NCBI RefSeq assembly: GCF_029784155.1
Contig: NC_073693.1
Location: 189,093,127 to 189,157,126 of the forward strand
Length of the DNA: 64,000 bases
Source: Uranotaenia lowii
Lineage: Eukaryota > Arthropoda > Insecta > Diptera > Culicidae
Reading direction: 5' to 3'
Positions 48,001 through 60,000 of this stretch are shown here, in pieces; the stretch's first letter is position 1; the number at the start of each line of letters is the position of its first letter. The translations under genes and the position numbers were made by a program. The notes beneath the pieces were generated by a model, which was given only the letters and a program-made list of their open reading frames with translations, did no database searches and was not told the DNA's origin.

Positions 48001-51000
48001 AAATGCATGCCGTTTCGTCAAATAATGACCGATTTTAAACATTGTTGTTGTGCTCGATTGCAATTTTTGATGTTTTTCAAATATTTGAGTTTGGATGATA
48101 TTCACTTGATAGTTCGGAAAGAAGTAAGGGCGGAAAAATGCTTGACAATTTAAAAAAAATTGCATAACCACAGGGGCTTAGGAACATGACTGGACGATTT
48201 TCGATGCCAATATTTAGAGTTGTATGGGAAATTAAAAAAATATTGGCATCGAAAATCGTCCAGTCATGTTCCTAAGGCCCTGTGGTTATGCAATTTTTTT
48301 TAAATTGTCAAGCATTTTTCCGCCCTTACTTCTTTCCGAACTATCAAGTGAATATCATCCAAACTCAAATATTTGAAAAACATCAAAAATTGCAATCGAG
48401 CACAACAACAATGTTTAAAATCGGTCATTATTTGACGAAACGGCAAACATTTCACATTGAGTGTTCTGGTCGGACATTTAGTCGCCTCATTAGAACACTG
48501 ATGAATATCACCCTTAAAAAAGTTGGCCAATTTTTGAGGCTTAATAACTTTTTTATCTTAACTCTAATTGAAATAAAATCTTCGAATGAAATGCCTGTCA
48601 TAATTTAGGCTTTAAGAAAACCCGTTTTTGAAAGAAATCGGTCGAAGGAAACAAAACTTATTGACGAAAAACTGGTTTTTCATGTTTCTCTCGAACAAAA
48701 TGTCTCAAAATCCCATACAAACTTCAGGCTCGTTGAGCGACCCCTTCCCGTGGTCCGATCTGGCCCAAATTTGGCATGAGATCTTGTACTAGGCCCAGGA
48801 TCAATTTTAGCCTGCAGCGTATAACTTTTTCAAAAGTCGGGTCATTTGGGGCAGTCTAGTGTACATGTTACTAAACATTTGATTTAACAATCATTTTGTT
48901 CCATATAATAACTATTCTATTTCTGACCACCCTTCCGGTGGCGTTCTACCCCACGGTGTGTTCTCTAGCTTGTTGAGTTTTAAACAAAAATATCATTAAA
49001 ATTGAGTTTTGATCGTTATTTTACTTTCTCGTAATTTACGTCTGAAATCCCTGAATCGTCGCATACGTTCAATTCGGGTCTTACATGATTTTTAGCGCTG
49101 AAAATAGCGTTAGTGTTTAACTGGTACGTTATGTACAGTTTTCCCCTACATTGGCAAGACAGTGAAAAAAGTCGGAATAAGGTGTCTAAAAAGACAAGAC
49201 ACTCAGATTACACTGAGGATCAGATTTCGACTCTTAAATCCCAATGCCGCTGGATGATACAAAATTGTTCCGGAAAATGTTTTGTTTTGGACGACGAAAG
49301 TTATTTCCCTCGCACATCCCTGGAAACGATCGATACTATTCCAAGGATTCGATACAATCAAGATGAAACACAAACACAAACATCATGCGGATGAACAATA
49401 CGTGTTTTGGTCGGATAAAGCGTCATCGCATTATGCCAAAAAACACAATCCTTCCTGAATACTGAATACCCATTCGATCCCAATCGTACCGAAGAACCAC
49501 AGCCCGACAAATCTGCCTCAGTGTCGCCCAATCGAAGATTATTTCGGAACTTTAAGTTCGTTGGTGTGCAAAAATAATTGAAAAGCCAAGATCTGCAACC
49601 ATCATGAGATATATTCACAAAATTCATGACACATATTCACAAAGTTGACGTGAAGACCGTACAACGCTCCTGTTCCGACACCAAACGGGAGCTTCGCCGA
49701 ACAGCCGATTATGGATCAGTTTCAACTGTTCACTAATCTTTTCAACAATGTACTTTTAATTCCAGTAAATCAAATCTTCTTCTAGTACACTTGACTTTAT
49801 TTCACAGCTTGAAAGAGAAATTCCCAAATTTTAGTTGCCACCCGTTATAATATTGTATTTTGCCAGATTATATGGTCTTAGTCTTGACAGTCGATTTTCT
49901 CAAAAAATTGAACATTATTGCTAAATGAAATAAATTTAGCATGGTATGTGATGTACCGTAATCCGGGGTAATATTGATCACTTTTTTTTCAAAGTTTTTC
50001 GATTTTTTTTTCTGTAAAGGGGAATGTGGCATGTTTCATATTTTAAAACCAGTTCTGGAATCCTATGAAAGTAAAACATGGTTACAGAAGTTTATTAGAC
50101 TACATTAAATTTGATTTAAGAATCAATTTCTTATCTGTTTTGAATTTGATGCTTTGGGGTGACATTTATCAGTCTCTATTTTGACGGTTTTAACGAGTTT
50201 TCTTTATCATAAAGGATACAAAACACCTTCATAATATTTACAAATGCTATCAATTTTACCTTGCTTTACCTCTTTAAAAAAAAATATAATCGAAAGTAGA
50301 GCAATTATGGTGCATACATTCAGGGGCAAAAATTAAAATATTTGCTGAATAGTTCGAGCTAAAAAATACAAATAAAATTTTACCTTCACACATTCCTTTA
50401 GGCCCTCCCACTATTTCCATTTCTTCAAAATTAACCATTCGATAGGGTTCCTATCTATTTGTCCAATACGGGCTTAGTCTTGGAAAATGTACTTATTTTT
50501 TAAATATAAAAAAAATATCACTAAATGACTGTAAAAATAGCACTATAACTATGCATATACAAAGAAAAAAAGTAGTTCTTTCACATTTAGCAACCCTATT
50601 GCTTCTAAATACTTTTTGGTATCATCAGGAGAGCAGTTTGTTTGTGAGCCTTGGAAAAATAGATATTTTATGATTTTGAAGTTACATTTTTACTAACAGA
50701 AAACAGGTTTTTGTTTTGGAGAAAGACCCCCATATATTGATGTGGCTTCCTAAAAGACCGAATCGCCTAAAAGGCGACACTACAAAGTTCAAAATGTTTT
50801 GCTGACAGCTTTATTTAGGGTAAACCCAAAATAAGAAGTAAGACAGCAGAACCGAGAACGACATTCGATGGCTGCGATCACTCTATTCAAAACGACTAAA
50901 AGTAAAGTTTAAGCAAAGTTCTTGCCGGAGAAACTAAAATCGCGTCTATGACTTTATGAACTTGATTGATTGTTAGATTTTTGAAAATATTAATAAAAAA

Positions 51001-54000
51001 AAACCAACAGAGCCCAACTTTTAAAAGATTCTTTCCAGTTTCGTGGAAAGCTTAAGAAAAGTTTCTGTGAAATCATCATTCTCCAGTGCATCATACTTAA
51101 AGCACCATTCTGAATTAAAAATTTCATCATTTTCATGACACATTCTTTGTTCAGAAGAAATTGATCATGGTGTCAATTCATCACCGAAAGTTTTTTACTT
51201 TAGGAAAATTCTTAATCAACCAGTTTATACTTGTTAAATTAGTTTCACTGTTAAATTCCAAGAGCGCGATTTTAAGAATCCTTAAGTCTTTGTGGGGCAA
51301 ATAACACAATTTCAGTGAACTTTTGTAACATTTGACCATATCGATGCATTAACCCTCTAGAACCCAATGTCTTTTTTTCGCTAAAAAATTGACAGAAGCT
51401 AAGTTTCTTTTATTACATACAACTTTTTTTACGTAAAACTTCTTAGATGATTAAATTTTATGAACAATTTTTACAAAAATTGCATAAGCACAGGGGCTAA
51501 GAAACTTGAATTTCAGTATTTTTTAGTTGTAATTTCTACATACTTCAACCAAGCTTTCTTAAATTTTGGAACATATTAACACTGATACATCGCTATATTT
51601 CATGAAGTTTTCTGTTAAAATTGGTCCACAAATAACTGCGATATTTCAACTTATATGAAAAGTAAATATTGTTAATATTTTTTTGAATTGTTGTCGTACT
51701 TTCCCAACCTCGCCATTAAGCGCGGTTTATGTTCCATCTTTCCTTCCTAACTTAGGATATTTTTTCTCACAAGCCAATCCAGGATGGTGGTAACTTTTTT
51801 ACTTAACTGTTTATCACTCTTTTAGATCGAAAAACACATTGACCAAGGTTTTACGAGGCTATCAAATTGATCATTTTTTGAAAAATAGATCCTTTTACAG
51901 TTTTCTAATGTTTTTAGGCTTCTCTTTGAGGTTACTTTGTACAACTGGTAGTCTAACAGTTTTCAGTTACATGGTTTGATAGATTAACATATTTTTAAAA
52001 ATTTAACGAAAAAATTGAAAACTCAATAATTCGATGCGGTTTTGATTGTACCCGTCTAAATGCAGGGTTGAGCACTAGAGGTTTAAGATACCCTATACCT
52101 AGTTCAAATGTTTCTATTTTTATGAAATTATGCGAATGAAAAAAGGTGCTCTTTTTGGACTGGAAACAAAAATTGCTTCTGGTACTTTATGTACCTTTTC
52201 CGATAGATTTTAGAGAAATCAATCATGGTCATGAAATTTATTCCAATTGCTGTACCACTCTGTGACATAATTCTCTCATTCCCGTTTTTTATATGCGTTA
52301 ACCCTTACTAAGGGGCACCCCTCTGCTTTCCCCTGCTTTATCTTAAATTCAAACTCTTACCACTTTATCGGTCATTTTTTACCCGCAAGACACTTTATCG
52401 GAGTAACACTCAACAGCAGCAGCAGCTAGTTAATCACAATCTATTGATTGTAACAATATATTAATTCTAGGCACTAGGATCACACATGTTCCAGACAGCT
52501 TCGGAAATCGCGACTACTCAGCTCGGAACCGACTGGAAAACTGCGTTGTTCCCGATAACGCGACTTTTGCAACGGCCAGCCAGCCACCCTCCTCCAATGT
52601 ATTTCGCCAATCAACTGAAGTGGCTGACGAGGATCGGCCTCAGCTCCCGAAAGAAACTTTGAGAAATTCCAGAGTAGGTTACTATTGCTGCTGCTGGTGG
52701 TGGACCAATTAAATTGTTCTCATTCGGGATGGGTAGTAGTATTCCATCCGCCGAAGTGTGTTTGAGGCTTCTGCTGTTGTTGTTTTCGCCTTTTCCTGTC
52801 AACCGTGTGTTTACATGTGTTTTCCTCCGCTTGATCTTTACAAACGATGGCCTATCAGCTCAACACTCCCTATAGTCCTACTACACACGAGAATGAATTG
52901 GACAGCTGATAGCACGCCAGTTAACAGTATACAACACAGTGAGTAATCAGCAAATTAACCAAGGCACGTTCGCGCCTCGTAGTATATCTGGGAAAGCCGA
53001 TGAATTAACACATCAAGCCGATGAACGACGCTCTCAGGTTACGACAGAGGTCGTTTTGTGTTAAGATAACCGATCTTAGAACTTTAAAAGTTCAATTGAA
53101 AATTGAACTTTAAAATTTTTTCTTTCACAAACACACTAAAACACAACGTTTTGAATGTCATATCATTGATTTGTATTCAATTTTTTTACTATGCCAGAAT
53201 ATTTTTTGGCTAAGAAATTATTCTCTAAAATTTGGGAAATAAAATTCTAATTGAATAACTTAAGGTAACACATTTTGTCAGTGTTCTCTTAATTGACCAT
53301 CGTAATGATAGCTGGGAATGTTTCGTGGTTTAGCTTACATTAGTCGAATTACTATAAACCATTCGCTTTACTCATTCGCGTGGGGTTTTATGATGGGTAG
53401 CAATTTGAATGGAATAGCTGGGAGGAAATCATGGCTCATTGACAAAGATATTAATTGATTTATTTTTATTCCGCAAATGGCCTACTCTTCTTTTTAAATG
53501 TTTCGTTTTGGCTTGGAATGAATCCAATGTACAACAGCATCGTTACAAAGTATTGATATGACCATATTTGATTTTTTTAATGAAGACCGAAAATGGTCTT
53601 ATGAAAGACTTTCATTTAAAATAATTGTAGCCCAACTCCGTCAAAAAAGTTTTCAATAAAACTTCATCGAACGTTCTTCCAAAGCTAACCTCAAGATCTA
53701 CAGTTCAAGATAAATGGGAAACTGAATGTTCCGGGAAAATCTAAACGGTTTATCTTAATTATCAAACAACAACATGAAAAATTGAAATTTCCTAACTTCA
53801 TCAAATTGCAAACGCTGGAGAAAATCATACATTGGGTATTAGAGATTGTTGAAAATATTTTACATTGTAAAGTTTCTTTTGTCAGTATTTTGAAAGTTCA
53901 AATGGTGTCATTCGAAAAGCAACGATGCAATAACTTTTTCAACGGGACGTTGGAAAACAACTTAAAATTGTGCAGGTTTGTGATTAAAATTCACTTCGCC

Positions 54001-57000
54001 ATTTAGAAAATCGAGAATAATAAAGGTTTGCATGGTTGTTCTATTATAAAACGGAACCTAGAAGCATTTGAGGCACTGTATGGGTCAATTCCATACAAAG
54101 TGGTGACAAAACTGTTTTCCAATGTTTTTGCATTTTTGAAATGGTATTTAATTAAGTTAACATATAATGGCTGAAACAAATATAAATTTCTTTCCTTCGA
54201 AATTTCCAAAAACCCCGAAGGGGAGTAAATAAAGTTTGAAGTGTTATATGTAAGTTTAAAAAAAAAATCAAATTTCCGAGAGATTACAAGACCAAAAAAA
54301 CAAATTTTGGAAGATAAGAGTTCTTTCACCTTTGGTATTCTTGATATTTTTGAATTTTTAGATAAAAAATTAATTGACTTATAGGTTTTGTGCGATGAAA
54401 CAGTATGCAGTTTTGTTGCATACAAGCTTTCGTACAATGTATCCCAATTTATTTGTTTTTCGCATTATTTTTTATTCTATCCGCCTCCCCACCAAGGTTG
54501 CCGAAATCACAGAGAAATCCGTAGTTTCACAGAATTTTGAGCAATTTTTCATCACAGAATCTGTGTCACAGAACACGAAATTTTGAAATTTTCACAGATT
54601 TCACATAATTTTTTTAATTTAGATCAAATTTTAGATCAAATTTAGATTTCTTACTTTGAATTAGAAAAGTATGATAAGATTGGTAATGGTAATTGATTTT
54701 GTCCAACTAAGTTGTGAAAAAGACTTAATTTATCATGAATTTTCTATAAATTCAAGGAAATAGCATCACAGAAATCCATCTCAGAATTTTTGGGTAACAT
54801 CACAGAAAGTCAGAATTATTTTTCTCAAAAAACACACAATTTTTTTTCGGCAACCTTGCTCCCCACGCGATGTTCCAACTCCAAGTGACAAAAGAAGGAT
54901 TTGAAATTTGTTCCAGCATAATGATATAATAAAAGTTTATAAAGGATAGAGATGTACCGAATATTGACGTTTTCAACTATTCGGCCAAACGAATATTCGG
55001 CCGAATATTCGGTCTGTTCTTGAGTTGAACAATTTACTTTTGTTCATATCTAGGCAAGGGTTATTTATAAATCTTGTCGAATTTTTGAAAAAAACCCTGT
55101 TTTCAAGATTCATCATTGCAAACTTTGTCATTTTTGCTTAAATTTATGAAATGAAATAATACTAGTATGTATATTGAAAAAATACGCCTTTTCTGCTGCA
55201 ATACTCAATAATCTATGCTGACATAGGTTTTTAAAATTAAAATATGATCTTTAGTGTAACTATTTTTGATCTTAAGTGGGACTACTGGCTTCCAAAATCA
55301 ATCGCTAGGTGCGCTGCCTTACGCTGTATGTTTCGCATGCAGTTTTTACCCCTGAATGTATGCAGCATCATTATGTTTTTCTTACATGTATCAGCTTTAG
55401 GGACAGAAAATATGTTAAATTGAGTTTGAATAGAAACAAAAATTACTGTGATTGGTGTCACAGCGTACCAGACCAGGCAGACACATGTGAACGGTAGAAC
55501 AAATGTTTTTTTAATTTATTTCTTTCAGAGAGAAGACGGGAAGAAGGAGGAAGGCTTTAATACATGTTTTTTTGCATTATTCGAGAACTTATGAAAGCCA
55601 ATAAAGGCAGAGGCATAAGGCGGCATCCATTTATTACGTAACGAAAACAATGCACCTTTTTTGATCCCCTCCCCCCGTATGTCACAAATCGTATCACTGT
55701 GACGTACTAGCCCCCCCCCCCCCCTCCCCCGCTTTAAAAATTGCGTAACGCTGATCAAAACACTCTCCCCCTTCTCATATTTTTGAGTGGTCTTTTTTTG
55801 ATTTATTTTGTTGATAGCTTGTAATGCATAACAAGTTATGCAAAATATACTTTACTTAGTAAAATTAGTCAGAATTAATAAACCTTGAATTTTGTGAATC
55901 CATAATGTGGAATTGATTTCTTGAGTTGTAGTTCTATCTAATTATCTGTTTTTAAACGGTTATTTCATGGATATTCATAACAGATCTTCTCAAAATCTTT
56001 ACCCGGACTTCCCCAGATATTTGATACAAAATTCTGAAAAAGTCTGGTCCGGCCAGGATGCCCAAGTTTTGTTAAAAAAAAGTTCGGATTTATTCACATT
56101 GTTTGCAAAATCAAACAAAAACTCAAACTGAATTTATATAATTTTTGATATTTACGGCTAAAAAAGATTTTTTGAGCAAGTTTTATAAAAAAAATATTTG
56201 AAAATAAGATTCAAAATCTCCTGATGTGTTTCGATGCAAAAATAATCTTTTTATTTTCTTTTTAATTTTGTTGAATAGTTTCATGGTTTTACCTAAATTG
56301 ACCCGAATATTTTAGGTTGAAAATTCTGAAATTTAATGCCCGCCCAAGTAACCATTAAGCCGTAATAAATGGCCCTTGGTTGGCATTATAGTAGAATACA
56401 AAAAATGCCATAAAGAGCCTACCCAACAAACCAATAAGCACTGATATAAGCCGCGTAAGGACAGCATAAAAGCATTTCAGTGCCAATTGGCTGTTTAGAA
56501 TTATTACATATGCCAATAAGCCTCGTGACGCTTAAAAGTCAAATGGGCCCTGTCAAAGCTCAGTTAGTTAAATATCTGGCCATTAACCGGCTTACGTATG
56601 ACATTTTCGAAAAACGTAAACAATGTTGGGTAAAACTTCAAACAAAAAATTTAATGATCTCCAATTAAGTTTCCTTTTTGCGGTTCGGAAGCGAATTTCA
56701 CCGGCGCGGCGACGAATGTTGTTCGAAATAGAAGTGAAAACGAGAAACCGCCAAATCTACGAAGTTGGACCACAGGATTTCTCTCGTAGATATGGATAAT
56801 GTCGCCATGCATACCAAGTGGAAGAATCAGCGGAAATCTTCGAAGATTGGAGCCAGGAGTACGAACCATTGGATCTGCACCAGAAGAAATCCTGCACCGT
56901 ATTTCCGAACGAAACCACCCGATCGGTCGTGTCGGGGTGGAGTCAATGTACAAGTGCCCCAAGCGGGGGAAGTTTTTTGCTTCTAGTGAAAAATTTGCTT

Positions 57001-60000
57001 TTGAAAAGATGTGTGAAAAAAATTGTCAAAGTAAAAAGAAATTCAAACAAAACCTTGTGAAAAACTATTAAAAACTGTTAAAATAAATATAAGATTTTCA
57101 AACTCAGCCGTTCTGTTTGTTTTAGTAAATATCACGAAATATCCTTTTTGTGCTATATCAGCGTAGTGATAATTGGGGAATTCATCGAATGGAATCCATA
57201 GTTTAAATATGTGAAATTTAGCTCCACTGATGCGTGGATGAGATGGTGCATCAAGCAAAGGCGCTGATAATAGCTAGGCCAAGAGTAGTCTAGAGTTCGA
57301 TTCTTCGGTCATATTCCATTCGGCAAAAAATCAACAGCTGGAAAAGTGGCTAATGGAGATGGGAGAGAAAAAAAAGCCTTGGGTGGAAAAAGACAAAACA
57401 TAAACAATATTTTTGATTTTTTTTTGTGCATTGGGTTGTATTGGTTGTACCCACTGGATTTTTTTGACACTTTTTGACAAGCAGTATACCAGCCGAATTG
57501 CAGGCCAAAACCGGCTTTTAATCTGCCCTTAAGAGGAATGCAAAGCTAATCGGTTCTGTTGGGCATATTCTATATTCAACTATAATGCCAAATAAAAGCC
57601 ACTTCTTACGGCTTAATGGTTACTTGGGTAGTGTCTCTGTATTCCACTCAAGGGCTGTTTAAATGCCGGTTTTGGCCTGTAAATCGGCTTGTATAAGGCT
57701 TAGAAAGAAATGTCAAAATATTTTTCCTGTGGGTACAACCCACCGGAAAAAAATGAAAAAAGAAAAAAAAATATTTTTGTTTTGCTTTTCTCTTCCTGCA
57801 GTTAGTTGTTTTCCTTTCCTCTCCATCTCTTCATCCCTAGCTGGTGTTTTTTTTTGCAGGATTTAATTATGTATGTTGAGGGAACGGGGAATTGAACTCA
57901 TAACATCTTCGGCTCAACATTTGTCGGCAACGATACTGCATGGTCCATCAAGCCAACGCATATATCGTGCAAAATTTGACTTATTTAAACAAATTGAAAA
58001 TCATTACCATCACCCGGAATCATTTCAGCATGCACCATTTAGTTGTATTTAGCAAGCAGAGATTTTAAAATACTTAACAAATGAAACATTCAGATTCATG
58101 AAAGAAAATTTCACTTTCAATATTTATAAATTTCGTTTATTTACGATAAAGAGAAGAAAAAGCACTTTAACATCACATAATTTTTCTTATTCCACTTCAC
58201 TTTTTTTCTCACTTTCCTGGGAGTTTATGTATGGTGGACAATCAATCGGAGGCGGCATTAGAGGATCTTTCCAGCGGAGAAATTTCATTTGGAGATCTGG
58301 ATTGAAATATTTTCTTAGGTGGATGTCCCAACTTCCGCAGCTCTTCCTGGATATTGTCGAATGCATCGACAATAAATTTTGCTGCAAGAGAGTATAATTG
58401 AAGAATCATATACGGCTCTACATTGTTTAAAGTAGAATACTTACATTTAATTTTCTTTATTCAGTTTTGAAGATTATAATAAATTAATTTTTGTTGCCCT
58501 TCTCTATATCTTTCTTTTTCTGCTATAAAATGACGTTTATACACAGCAGCAGATGACGACATTGAAATTCAACCCACTCAGATAATTTCTACAGCTACAG
58601 GGCTTAAAAGCTTTAAAGTATTATTGCGTATCGATATAAGGCTAACTTTGAGGCTTCATTTCCAAAACAAACCAGTACCTATAAGCATTAGAAAACATTC
58701 TGTATGGCTTATGGGCACTCAAGTGCTATTATTCAATCATTATCCGGCTTATGACAGTGCCTAATGGTTTGTTGGGCGGATTTTGAGACAAAATAGCCTA
58801 CACTCAGGCAAATTCTTATTATAATTTTCATAAGATGCATCTTATGAACCGCTTTTTAGAGTGTAAAATAATGTTTCATAAGAGTCTTATGAAATTCTTT
58901 CAATTTTCATACGATGTTCTTATGAAAAATAGAAGAAACGGCATTGTTAAAAAATAATGAAAACATTCATTCATAGCATCAGTTTTTTTATCATCTAACA
59001 GTACGAAGCAATCATCATTTCATAGTTATTATAGTTTTTCTTCAATGTTAAATGTTATTTGTTATCTCCGGAATGGTAAGTTCGGTTTGATGTTTTTGGT
59101 GTGAACGTTTAATATATTAGTAAACTAAAATACATTATTTGTTTACTTTTCAGCAAGCTGATCGTCAAAAAACGAAAGGTCCAGATTAAGATGCAGCAAA
59201 AAAACTTTGATGGAGCCGTCTGTTGATGCGCTGCTGATGATGACCATGAAGGATTTAATCTTAAACAAATTTGGCAAACAATAAAGTGAATGTTTTTAGC
59301 ATGAAATATCTAGAATTTTTCTTATTAGAAAGTGATTGACTGTTTCCATAAGAATCTCTTATGAAAAGCAACCACCTCTCATTGAAGTAGGCGTTCATCT
59401 TCAGAATTCATTCGCGTCATAAGGCAATCTTATGAATTTAATTAATTTTTTTTATGGCGCCACTTCATAAGAGAATTTTATGGCATACATAATAGTATTT
59501 TTCTGAGCGTAGATTTGCGCGGCCCGCATAAGTGCGGCAAAAATACCTCTCCTATGTCACAATTTGTAACGCTCGATCTTACTTCTTTCCCCCTAGGAGA
59601 GTTACGTAGTTTATGCATGCCCCCTCCTGATATCAGATTAAAAACACTGATAAATTAGAAGAATCAATATTAAATGTCATTATTATTCAAATATTAAAAA
59701 ACAGCTTTTATTTAAAGAGGTTGTTCTTGAAGTTGAAATAACAATTAAACGGTATATTACCGTACGAAAAATCAAATAATTAGGTGAAGTTGGAGAGAAA
59801 AAAAATGAAATAGTCAGAGGCCTAATGGAATACCATGAAGGTATAGTTTCAATTATTTTTTTTTAAAGACATGCACCGTCTTAGCCGATTTAGGCTTTAC
59901 AGACTGTATAAATGACGTGGACAACTTAAGATTAACATTTAACACCCAGTAGATGGGAATCGAACCCATGCCATCAGTGCACTAGCGATTACCGTCTTAT

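Larger units (their letters stand above)
46779..49852 (+). mobile_element. Mariner-like (ITmD37E-type) transposon, dead, 3.1 kb including an inserted palindrome
   Basis: The terminal repeats ACGGGTGGCAACTGAAATTT (left, after TA) and, mirrored, TTTAGTTGCCACCCGT (right, before TA) flank the unit. A degenerate transposase lies near the right end (49140-49740). It is split by the palindrome at 47595-48858, which must have inserted later. The element's own transposase coding is partly missing on the left side. Confidence 0.78.

Noticed and set aside
47845..48608. Identical 108-codon frames on opposite strands
   Set aside because: They are mirror images created by the palindrome. The protein has no known features and the frame ends with the arm.
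57880..57960. Possible tRNA gene on the minus strand
   Set aside because: It is a tRNA-like remnant within element B, with a homologous copy in element A and no intact acceptor stem.
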